64,000 nt of DNA, taken from NCBI GenBank assembly GCA_964541755.1, contig CAZIRF010000010.1, positions 1-64,000 on the forward strand. The letters are read 5' to 3'. This document shows positions 43,318 through 50,776 of the stretch, piece by piece. Every line of letters starts with the position of its first letter. Position 1 is the stretch's first letter. The notes below the pieces were generated by a model that had not been told where the DNA came from, made no database searches, and was given only the letters and a program-made list of their open reading frames with translations. This DNA comes from CAZIRF01 sp964541755. GTDB lineage: Bacteria; Spirochaetota; Spirochaetia; Treponematales; Breznakiellaceae. The translations under genes were made by a program, and so were the position numbers.

Positions 43318-45288
43318 GTGAAGAAGAATCTGGCACAGAAGATACTCGGCGCCCACCTCGTTGGCAATGCGACCGCCGAGCTCCCCCCTGCGGGACAGAA
43401 GATCGCCATCCGTATTGATCAGACCCTTACTCAAGATGCTACCGGTACCATGGCCTACCTCCAGTTCGAAGGGATGGGGCTTGATCGGGTCAAGACAGAG
43501 CTCTCTGTCTCTTATATTGATCACAATACCATTCAGGTTGACTGGAAAAACATGGACGACCACCGCTATCTTCAGAGCGTGGCCGCTCGTTATGGTGTCT
43601 GGTTTTCCCGTCCCGGCAACGGTATTTGCCATCAGGCCCACCTCGAGCGTTTTGGCGTTCCCGGAAAGACCCTTTTGGGGTCCGACTCCCACACCCCCAC
43701 CGGTGGCGGGCTGGGGATGATCGCCATTGGTGCAGGCGGCCTCGATGTCGCCGTCGCAATGGGTGGCGGAGCCTTCAACCTCGTCATGCCCCGTATTATC
43801 GGGGTAAAGCTTTCCGGACACCTGCAGGGCTCTGTATCTGCCAAGGATATCATTCTTGAAGTCCTGCGCCGCGAGAGCGTAAAGGGCGGTGTTGGCGCGG
43901 TTTACGAGTACTTCGGCCCCGGCGTTGAGTCTCTTTCGGTGCCCATGCGGGCAACGATTACAAATATGGGCGCTGAGTTGGGCGCGACCTGCTCTCTCTT
44001 TCCCTCGGACGACAAGACCCGTATATTCATGGCTCAGCGAGGCCGTGAAGCGGACTGGCGCCCCCTCGCCGCGGATGAGGGGGCTTCCTACGACAAGATC
44101 ATTGAAATCGATCTCGATGCCTTGGAGGCGCTGGCAGCTTGCCCGCATTCGCCGGACAACATCAAGTCCATCAAGGAGATTGCCGGGCTTCCCGTCGATC
44201 AGGTGGTTATTGGCAGCTGTACCAACTCCTCCCTCGACGATCTGGCGGCCGTAGCTGCCATCATGAAGGGAAAGGTTGTGCACCCCCGTGTCTCTGCCGG
44301 TATTGCCCCCGGCAGCAGGGCAACCCTCCTCGCCGCAGAGAAAGCCGGCATCCTCGCTGAACTCATTCGTGCCGGGTTCCGCATCTTGGAGAGTGCCTGC
44401 GGTCCCTGTATCGGTATGGGTTTTGCCCCCAAGTCCGGCGGCGTCAGTTTGCGAACCTTCAACCGCAACTTCAAGGGGCGTTCCGGCACAGCCGATGCGA
44501 ATGTATACCTTGTTTCGCCGGAGACTGCCGCCGCGGCCGCTGCAAGCGGTGTTATCACCGATCCCTCTTCCTTTGCCATAGAGCGCAGGGATTTGAGCGA
44601 GTACGCCACGTATGGACAGAAAACCGGGGGAGATGACATGCTCATACCGCCCCTTCCCCTCGAAGAGGCGCGCACTATTGAGATCGAGCGCGGCCCCAAT
44701 ATCAAACCCTGTCCGGCACCCACGGCTATCGCAGACAGTGTGGTTCTTCCTGTAGCGCTCAAGACCGGTGACAATATCAGTACCGACGACATCATGCCCG
44801 CCGGGAGCAAGGTCTTGCCTCTGCGCTCGAATATCCCCGAAATCTCCAAGTTTGTCTTCGCGGCCCTCGACGAACACTTCTGGGAGCGGGCCAAGGCCAG
44901 TGGCGCCTGTGTGGTTGTCGGTGGCAGTAACTACGGCCAGGGCTCTTCGCGCGAACACGCGGCTCTCGCCCCCATGTACCTGGGGGTAAAGGCTGTTCTC
45001 GTACAGTCATTCGCCCGTATTCACAAGGCCAACCTTGTCAATTACGGGATTCTTCCCCTCGTTTTTGTCAATGAAACCGATTACGCGAGCATCGATGCCG
45101 ATGACCGTCTCGCCCTTGCCGGCGTGCATGCAGCCTTGGAGACTCCTGGCGAAGAGCCTGTTTCCATCACGCTGCGAAACGAAACCAAGGGCCTTGAGTA
45201 CCTCGTGTTGATCGATGTCGATGAGCGTTCCCGTCGCATCCTTCGCGCCGGCGGCCTTATGCCCTATGCCAAGGCAGGTGGGGTGTAG
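43318..45288 (+). CDS. acnA: Aconitate hydratase
   Basis: Interconverts citrate and isocitrate using a [4Fe-4S] cluster. The 656-residue length and GSDSHTPTGGGLGMIAIGAGGLDVAVAMGGG block match the short single-chain bacterial/archaeal-type aconitases, rather than the 890-residue AcnA. Cluster ligands are Cys in VIGSCTNSS and the pair in ESACGPCIGMGF. The swivel domain has NISTDDIMPAG and GGSNYGQGSSREHAALAP. The start is GTG 43318 behind AAGGAG (43306-43311). The HD-protein gene starts one base after its stop. With citrate synthase at 10.3 kb it forms the oxidative entry to 2-oxoglutarate. Confidence 0.94.
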   Translation: MKKNLAQKILGAHLVGNATAELPPAGQKIAIRIDQTLTQDATGTMAYLQFEGMGLDRVKTELSVSYIDHNTIQVDWKNMDDHRYLQSVAARYGVWFSRPGNGICHQAHLERFGVPGKTLLGSDSHTPTGGGLGMIAIGAGGLDVAVAMGGGAFNLVMPRIIGVKLSGHLQGSVSAKDIILEVLRRESVKGGVGAVYEYFGPGVESLSVPMRATITNMGAELGATCSLFPSDDKTRIFMAQRGREADWRPLAADEGASYDKIIEIDLDALEALAACPHSPDNIKSIKEIAGLPVDQVVIGSCTNSSLDDLAAVAAIMKGKVVHPRVSAGIAPGSRATLLAAEKAGILAELIRAGFRILESACGPCIGMGFAPKSGGVSLRTFNRNFKGRSGTADANVYLVSPETAAAAAASGVITDPSSFAIERRDLSEYATYGQKTGGDDMLIPPLPLEEARTIEIERGPNIKPCPAPTAIADSVVLPVALKTGDNISTDDIMPAGSKVLPLRSNIPEISKFVFAALDEHFWERAKASGACVVVGGSNYGQGSSREHAALAPMYLGVKAVLVQSFARIHKANLVNYGILPLVFVNETDYASIDADDRLALAGVHAALETPGEEPVSITLRNETKGLEYLVLIDVDERSRRILRAGGLMPYAKAGGV

Positions 45289-45289
45289 G

Positions 45290-46591
45290 GTGTCTTTTCC
45301 CCTGGGTAGCGATGTACCGGAAGGCCTTTTCGGTATCAGTACCCGAGACCCGCTGCGTGATCCCCTGTGGGGGCACATATATCTCGTGGAGGGTTTCCAT
45401 GCCCTCCTCGAAACCCCTGCCTTTCGCAAACTCCGCTGGATCATGCAGCTGGGCCCCGCCCACTTGGTGTACCCCGGTGCCACGCACACGAGGGCAGCAC
45501 ATTCCCTCGGGGTCTTTCATCTCTCGCTACGTCTCATGCATTCGCTCTGGGGGCGTGGGGCAGAGTCGATTCTGTCTCCGGCAAGACTGCGTTCCTTTTT
45601 TGCCGCAGCCCTCCTTCACGATGTAGGGCACTTTCCCTTTACCCACGCCCTCAAGGAGCTCCCCCTCGAGGATCACGAGGTCCTTAGCGGGCGACTCATT
45701 CGCGAAGAACCCCTTCGAAGCGCACTGGGCCAGGCTTCCTGCGATCCGGATTTTACCGCTGCCATTATCGATCACAGCCGGGAAAGCCCGGATCGGGAAC
45801 TCCTCTTTTGCCGTTCTCTGCTTTCGGGGGTGCTCGATCCGGACAAACTCGATTACCTCAATCGGGATGCCCGGTTTTGCGGAGTGCCCTACGGGATACA
45901 GGATATCGATTACATTTTTTCACGCTTGTCAGCGGATGGAGAGCATGGTCTGGTAATGGAAGGACGGGGGATTTCGAGTATCGAAGCCCTCCTCTTTGCA
46001 AAGTACCTTATGTACCGCTCGGTGTATTGGCACCGCGATGTGCGCTCTGCAACTGGAATGATAAAACGGGCCCTCTGGGTTGCACTGAATAGTGGGGAGC
46101 TGGTATCCGAAGAGCTCTATGGCCTCGATGATGCCGGCCTGTTCTCTCTTTTGTCTTCCCGCAGCAGCCGAACTGCAAAACTCGCCGCTGCCGTGAAGAC
46201 CGGGGGGATCTATCAGTCTATATTTGAAGAGCCCTTTGATATTGAAAATGACAAGCATCGTGCCCTGGAGGACTTGAAAAAGCGGAGTGTTGCCGAAGAG
46301 CACTTGCGTGATGCCTTTTCGCGTCTGAGCGGCCGGGAAGTACCGGCAGAGGAGTTGGTTATCGATGTCCCCGAACGCGTGTCCTTCGAGAGCGATCTCT
46401 GGATACCCGATGAAGGAGCTGGCTTTATGAATAGTTCCACGGTTTTCTCTCCTGCCACCGTTTCCCGCTTTACCAGTGCCATACGAACGCTTCGTGTCTT
46501 TGTCTCGCCATCCCTCGCTTCCTCTTTTGCCCTATCGCATGAAGCGGTACGGGCTTGTGTTGCAGATTCCTTGTCTTGCACGTTAAAATGA
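45290..46591 (+). CDS. HD-domain phosphohydrolase (dGTPase/SAMHD1-like)
   Basis: A 433-residue metal-dependent phosphohydrolase. The HD core shows His in RAAHSLGVFHLSLRLM, the His-Asp pair in LLHDVGHFPFTHALKE, and the downstream Asp in LDPDKLDYLNRDARFCGV. This arrangement and the N-terminal FRKLRWIMQLGPAHLVYPGATHTR match the SAMHD1-like branch that often acts on nucleotides. GTG 45290 follows the aconitase stop directly with AGGTGGGG upstream, suggesting translational coupling. The true substrate is unknown. Confidence 0.82.
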   Translation: MSFPLGSDVPEGLFGISTRDPLRDPLWGHIYLVEGFHALLETPAFRKLRWIMQLGPAHLVYPGATHTRAAHSLGVFHLSLRLMHSLWGRGAESILSPARLRSFFAAALLHDVGHFPFTHALKELPLEDHEVLSGRLIREEPLRSALGQASCDPDFTAAIIDHSRESPDRELLFCRSLLSGVLDPDKLDYLNRDARFCGVPYGIQDIDYIFSRLSADGEHGLVMEGRGISSIEALLFAKYLMYRSVYWHRDVRSATGMIKRALWVALNSGELVSEELYGLDDAGLFSLLSSRSSRTAKLAAAVKTGGIYQSIFEEPFDIENDKHRALEDLKKRSVAEEHLRDAFSRLSGREVPAEELVIDVPERVSFESDLWIPDEGAGFMNSSTVFSPATVSRFTSAIRTLRVFVSPSLASSFALSHEAVRACVADSLSCTLK

Positions 46592-46614
46592 GTACAATAG
46601 AGTGAGGGGGTTCC

Positions 46615-47334
46615 ATGGAAATTCACAACACCGCCGAGGATATTGTTCTTCGCAGTGTCGATGAGATATTTGACGACATTGAGCGACAGGGGGCGGCCGA
46701 TCGACCCTGCACCTGTTCGCAGTGCCGTCTCGACACCGCGTGTTACGTCCTCAATCGCGTTTCGCCCCGTTATGTTATCTCCAGTCGTGGTGTTGAGCGT
46801 GCCGAACAGGAATCGATAGATCGCCAACAGATAGAGGCAGATGTTGCGAGCCTCGTGTATGAAGGCCTTCAGCGCATTGCCTCCGCCCGTCGGCCACACT
46901 TCCAACACGATTCATCCAACAGTGGGAATCGGCCGGCGCCCGTCGGTCCGGTCTTCAACTTTCCAACCGTTGTTGGCCGTATCTTCAATGGCCAAAATTT
47001 TGAACCCCTTAGCGACATCACCCTTACCTTCTTCAAGGGGGCGAGCCTTGCCGTTATGATAGATCCCAACTGGCAAAATCCCTATTCGATGGTTGCCAAC
47101 ACGGCGGGGACCTTCAGTTTTTGGCCAGCTCCCGAGTCCTGTGCAAAGCCTGGCATCGCACAGCTTTTTTCCTGTTCCATTTTGGCAGAGGCCCCCGGTT
47201 ACGAGAGCCTGCGGCACTTCTTTGAACTCACTCTCACGAGCGAGGAACACAGTACCGCATCCTTTTCGATGCAGCGCACCGTGCGCCTTCCGGATCTCTA
47301 CATCTTTCCCCCGGGGGACGAAGCGGATCAATAG
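46615..47334 (+). CDS. ComFB-domain protein with unknown C-terminal domain
   Basis: A 239-residue cytoplasmic protein. The N-terminal 90 residues match the late-competence ComFB family: EDIVLRSVDEIFDDI, then RPCTCSQCRLDTACYVLNRVSPRYV with three Cys that probably bind zinc, then SRG. Related domains have been linked to cyclic-di-nucleotide sensing as well as competence. The C-terminal half (about 115-235) is beta-rich (GRIFNGQNFEPLSDITLTFF) and resembles a carboxypeptidase-regulatory-like fold, which is only a guess. GAGGGGG precedes the ATG. It ends just before the tRNA promoter. Confidence 0.72.
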   Translation: MEIHNTAEDIVLRSVDEIFDDIERQGAADRPCTCSQCRLDTACYVLNRVSPRYVISSRGVERAEQESIDRQQIEADVASLVYEGLQRIASARRPHFQHDSSNSGNRPAPVGPVFNFPTVVGRIFNGQNFEPLSDITLTFFKGASLAVMIDPNWQNPYSMVANTAGTFSFWPAPESCAKPGIAQLFSCSILAEAPGYESLRHFFELTLTSEEHSTASFSMQRTVRLPDLYIFPPGDEADQ

Positions 47335-47350
47335 GCCGGATCGGGGTCGA

Positions 47351-47380
47351 TTGACCTCGCCGGCTGTTTCCGGGTACACT
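47351..47380 (+). promoter_or_regulatory. Sigma-70 promoter of the tRNA pair
   Basis: TTGACC at 47351-47356, an 18-nt spacer and TACACT at 47375-47380, placing the start of transcription about 6 bases before the first tRNA. A GCCGG...CCGGC hairpin from 47338 to 47364 overlaps the -35 and may end the ComFB transcript. Confidence 0.6.
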
Positions 47381-47392
47381 CCATCAGCACAA

Positions 47393-47465
47393 CGGGATGT
47401 AGCCTAGGGGCTAAGGCGCCTGGTTTGGGACCAGGAGACCGGGGGTTCAAATCCCTCCATCCCGA
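47393..47465 (+). tRNA. tRNA-Pro (TGG)
   Basis: The acceptor stem CGGGATG/CATCCCG, anticodon stem CCTGG-TTTGGGA-CCAGG with anticodon TGG and T-loop TTCAAAT fold into a standard cloverleaf of 73 nt with discriminator A. CCA is not encoded. Confidence 0.96.
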
Positions 47466-47471
47466 TACCCT

Positions 47472-47545
47472 GCGACACTAGCTCATCCGGATAGAGCAAC
47501 TGCCTTCTAAGCAGTAGGTGGGGGGTTCGAGTCCCTCGTGTCGCG
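47472..47545 (+). tRNA. tRNA-Arg (TCT)
   Basis: Acceptor stem GCGACAC/GTGTCGC, anticodon arm ACTGC-CTTCTAA-GCAGT with anticodon TCT, T-loop TTCGAGT and discriminator G. It starts 7 nt after the proline tRNA and probably shares its transcript. CCA is not encoded. Confidence 0.96.
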
Positions 47546-47554
47546 TCGAAGCTG

Positions 47555-49633
47555 CTAATTATCCAGCGAATCGAGCTCCTTGTTTATGTCCGCCGTCGTG
47601 GACAGGAGTTCTTCGGCCCGCTCCTTTACCATATGACTTATCGAGTTGAGTTCTTCGAGGGCCTTGAGTATTTGTGTCCCGCCGGCGCTCTGTTCGCCAA
47701 TGGCGCCCCGAATCTTCTGTTCCTCGTCCCGTACCGTCTCCACGTGATTCACAATACGCCCAAAGCCGTTTTTTGCCTCGGTCGAAGAGCTTTCGGTGCG
47801 GTCGATCAGATTTTTAATCAGTTTGAGATTTTTCGAGATGCCTGCCGCCTGCGACCCCGCATTCTCTGCCAAGTTGCGAATTTCGTCGGCGACGACGGCA
47901 AAGCCCTTCCCGAATTGCCCCGCGTGCGCTGCCTCGATGGCCGCATTCATGGCCAGAAGATTGGTCTGTCCGGCGATCTTGTGAATGACCGTCGAGGCTT
48001 CAATAAGGCCATCAGATTGGGTGCCCACTTCTTCTATGAGTTTCGCAACACTTTCGATGCTCGATTGGCCGCTTGTCGCGGCTCCCTCGAGAGCTTGAAT
48101 CCCCGTTCTGTTAACCGAAAGGGTGGTGTCGATTGAATTGATGTTTTCGACCATTTGCTGTATGGATGCCGAAGATTCGCTTACAAACGAGGCCATTTCA
48201 TTGGATATGTCGGCAAGGTGGTTGATTGCCCGTATGCTCTTCTCAATGTGATTACGGCTCGTCTGCGAGACTTCATGAACTCTGCTGCGAACCTCTTCAT
48301 GGTGCTCCTCGTGCAAGCGGGTAACCTCGACTTGTACGTAGTGGCGACAGTTTTCTATTTTGTTGAGTCCGTTGTAGATGGCAACTGCCATCTGTTCACA
48401 GCTCTTGTAGCCACAGGAACCGCAGTTGAGTATGTCCTGTGGGCCTCTTTTATGCATCGCGTAAAAGATCTCTTCGATGGATTCTTTATCGGGGCTGCGA
48501 ACGGTCTCGTGAAAAACGGATGAACGGTCGGTATATGTGCGCTCATAGAGGCCCGGTTCGAAGTAACGATCCAGTTCCCTGTTGAGGGCTTTTCTGGCGG
48601 CCTTGGGGCTTTTGAAGATGTTTTTGGACTGATAGAATTTCACCGCTTCCTCTTTGCGGCGTTCGATGGCCCCCTCGATGGCGTCCGGGTGTTTGCTGCG
48701 ATTGTTGGTTCCGGGCCCCCCGTTACAGCCCAACTCGCAGTTGAGACAGTCAAGCAGCTCGTAAATGGGGGCTTCTCCCTTTTCAATCGCGTTATCCAGG
48801 TGTGCAAGATAGCGGTAAATGCTGTGCTGCCCCTCGATGCGTTTTGTCTTTGTCGTGATACCGGGCGCTTCTCGCTCGGCCGTTTGCATGAGGCCTCCCG
48901 GGGTGGAGAAGAGGACGGCCCGTTCGGCTTTTCCGCCGTCAAAGTCCTGTTCCATGTACTCACTCAAGACAATGCCACTCTCTTCGAAGTGTTTTTCGAG
49001 AGAGCGAAGGGTTACATTGTAATCGCCCAGTCCGATGGCATCGAATTCGCGCTTCTTCGAGTAACAGGGGGAAATCACTGCGACGCGATGATTTTGGTAC
49101 TGCGGATACCAGCGGCGAATCATCTTCATGGTATGGGCCATCGGACTGTCACAGGGGGCCAGGTATTTGAGCAATTGTGGGCGGTAGAGCTCGATGAAGG
49201 AAACAAGGGTAGGGCAGGGTTGTGCGATGATGAGGGAAGGATGTTCACGTGTCTTGTAATCGAGGTAGCTCTTGACGGTGAGTTCTGCGCCAAAGCTCAC
49301 ATCAAAGAGGGCGGCGACGCCCTGTTCGGAAAGCCATGCATTCAACTGATAGATGGAACTTCCTTCAATGGTAGCTGCTGCCGGCGCGACAATGGCCACC
49401 ATGGGGATTCCCCTGGCGAGGTCGGTCAGGAAGGTCTCACAGTCGTCTACCCCCCGGCGAGCCCCATGGGTGCAGGCTTCAATACACTCTCCACAGCCCA
49501 AACAGAGCCCGCTGTTTACTTCAACAACATTTCCCGAACCGTTGTTGCACATTTTTACCGGACAGACGGCAATGCAGCGGTGGCAATTGACACATTTTTC
49601 CGGATCGACTTCGATTACTTTTCTCAATTGCAT
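47555..49633 (-). CDS. [FeFe]-hydrogenase-like sensor fused to a methyl-accepting chemotaxis signalling domain
   Basis: A soluble 692-residue fusion without membrane segments. Residues 14-24 and 44-54 form two [4Fe-4S] ferredoxin motifs. The hydrogenase large-subunit-like domain (about 80-340) keeps the four expected H-cluster Cys: C140 in AQPCP, C190 in SPCYSKKRE, C299 and C303 in CELGCNGGPG. The proton-relay Cys of catalytic enzymes (first Cys of TSCCP) is Pro, favouring sensing over catalysis. Residues 404-429 (CGSCGYKSC...C) are another Fe-S motif. After a linker comes a chemoreceptor helical hairpin with the tip KIAGQTNLLAMNAAIEAAHAG and GKGFAVVADEIRNLAE (551-590). It should signal to CheA/CheW from the cytoplasm in response to H2, CO or redox state; the ligand is inferred. 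GAGG precedes ATG. Confidence 0.88.
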   Translation of the reverse strand: MQLRKVIEVDPEKCVNCHRCIAVCPVKMCNNGSGNVVEVNSGLCLGCGECIEACTHGARRGVDDCETFLTDLARGIPMVAIVAPAAATIEGSSIYQLNAWLSEQGVAALFDVSFGAELTVKSYLDYKTREHPSLIIAQPCPTLVSFIELYRPQLLKYLAPCDSPMAHTMKMIRRWYPQYQNHRVAVISPCYSKKREFDAIGLGDYNVTLRSLEKHFEESGIVLSEYMEQDFDGGKAERAVLFSTPGGLMQTAEREAPGITTKTKRIEGQHSIYRYLAHLDNAIEKGEAPIYELLDCLNCELGCNGGPGTNNRSKHPDAIEGAIERRKEEAVKFYQSKNIFKSPKAARKALNRELDRYFEPGLYERTYTDRSSVFHETVRSPDKESIEEIFYAMHKRGPQDILNCGSCGYKSCEQMAVAIYNGLNKIENCRHYVQVEVTRLHEEHHEEVRSRVHEVSQTSRNHIEKSIRAINHLADISNEMASFVSESSASIQQMVENINSIDTTLSVNRTGIQALEGAATSGQSSIESVAKLIEEVGTQSDGLIEASTVIHKIAGQTNLLAMNAAIEAAHAGQFGKGFAVVADEIRNLAENAGSQAAGISKNLKLIKNLIDRTESSSTEAKNGFGRIVNHVETVRDEEQKIRGAIGEQSAGGTQILKALEELNSISHMVKERAEELLSTTADINKELDSLDN

Positions 49634-49733
49634 ACTTGTATACCTCGTGGAGCCCGAAAGCGGACATTTATATTGCTTTTATCCTACCATGACTACGACG
49701 GTTTGTCCAAAAATGTCGTCCCAATGATTTCGC

Positions 49734-49762
49734 TTGACGCCACTGCGCTTGCTGTATATCCT
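49734..49762 (+). promoter_or_regulatory. Candidate sigma-70 promoter immediately before an unknown gene
   Basis: TTGACG at 49734-49739, a 17-nt spacer and TATCCT at 49757-49762. Transcription would begin around 49769, only about 3 bases before the ATG at 49772, so the mRNA could be leaderless or nearly so; no good ribosome binding site is present. Confidence 0.4.
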
Positions 49763-49771
49763 CAAGCGGGT

Positions 49772-50560
49772 ATGACCAATCAGACCTTCACCGATCCCCG
49801 AAAACGATCAGAACATGAGGCCCCGGATTCCCCCTGGTGGGCCCTTACCGATTCATTCGACGCCGTCACGAACGGCATGCAGAACCCCGCGGCCTTCGAA
49901 GCCCTGTCCTCCTGCGATCTGCCGGAGATCGTCCCCTGGAAGGCCCTTGTGGGGGCCATAGAGGCCCTCTATCGCGGCGATGCCGGCGCCTGTCGCCGTG
50001 CCCTCGAAGGCATCCCCCCGCATGATTCCCTTGGCGTCCTCGTCCCGGTATTCAGGCTCTGGCTTGAGGGTGTTCCGGCGGACAGTCCCGCGGTCAACGA
50101 GCTCCCCCCGGTCCTCGCCCGGCTCTATCGTACCCTCATGCTCCCCGTACACCCGCAGGCTCTCCTGGCAGGACAGGCCGAGGAAGCCATTCGACAGGGC
50201 CTGCCGGAGCGCTTTGACGGCCTTGCAAGCCGCCTCTTCCTGGCCCTTGACGAGCTCCTTCCTTCCTCTGTCATCACCTTTCGCCTGGCCCTGCGTTTCA
50301 TTGACGTTGCCCGGGAATCCGGCTTTGATGCAGAGCTCGTGTATGCCCCTTTTTCCAAAGTCTTCGATGAGCGGGTCCTCCTCTTGCGCTGTATGGATGC
50401 CCTGCGCGAGGGGGCTTCCATGCGGGCCCGGGAGCTCCTTGATGCAATGCGCAGCAGTTTTCCCCCGCTCTTTGACCGCGATCTCCTCGTTCTCCTTGAT
50501 GATTTGACGCGGGTGGAACGAAGCCGTCCCGCGGGGAATCAGCTTGAACTCTCCTTTTGA
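49772..50560 (+). CDS. Helical protein of unknown function
   Basis: A 262-residue, largely alpha-helical, cytoplasmic protein rich in Leu, Ala and Arg (ALVGAIEALYRGDAGACRRALEGIPPHDSLGVLVPVFRLWLEG). The helix spacing resembles degenerate TPR or HEAT-like repeats, but no family was recognised. The frame is open far upstream over the opposite-strand hydrogenase gene; that part is a shadow. I start at ATG 49772, next to the candidate promoter. It is followed after 21 bp by a small gene and then the uridine-kinase-type gene, all likely co-transcribed. Confidence 0.65.
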   Translation: MTNQTFTDPRKRSEHEAPDSPWWALTDSFDAVTNGMQNPAAFEALSSCDLPEIVPWKALVGAIEALYRGDAGACRRALEGIPPHDSLGVLVPVFRLWLEGVPADSPAVNELPPVLARLYRTLMLPVHPQALLAGQAEEAIRQGLPERFDGLASRLFLALDELLPSSVITFRLALRFIDVARESGFDAELVYAPFSKVFDERVLLLRCMDALREGASMRARELLDAMRSSFPPLFDRDLLVLLDDLTRVERSRPAGNQLELSF

Positions 50561-50581
50561 CCACAACCCCGGAGGAAAATC

Positions 50582-50776
50582 ATGACAATACAGGATATCC
50601 TTGCAAAGCGACTCGAAGAGGGCAATACTGATACCGCTGCCCGGTGGCTCGCCTCTGCACTGGAGAGCCTCGGGGCAGCGGAATATCTCTCCAGACAATT
50701 GCCGCCGCAGGCCCGTTGCGTGGGCCCCGGGCCCTGGCTGCAAAGCCTCGAGGAGTACTACAGGAGCGACGAATGA
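50582..50776 (+). CDS. Small protein of unknown function upstream of the kinase gene
   Basis: A 64-residue product (MTIQDILAKRLEEGNTDTAA...) with an amphipathic helical N-terminus and Pro-rich second half. A very good GGAGG lies 8 nt before the ATG and its stop overlaps the next ATG (ATGA), both signs of a real translated gene. No family was recognised. Confidence 0.55.
   Translation: MTIQDILAKRLEEGNTDTAARWLASALESLGAAEYLSRQLPPQARCVGPGPWLQSLEEYYRSDE

Noticed and set aside
43204..44958. 584-codon open frame on the minus strand
   Set aside because: It lies wholly opposite aconitase, whose motifs are intact; GC-rich codon bias leaves the antisense frame open by chance.
48689..49771. Long plus-strand extension upstream of the unknown gene at 49772
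   Set aside because: It is antisense to the hydrogenase-chemoreceptor gene, and its protein shows no homology.
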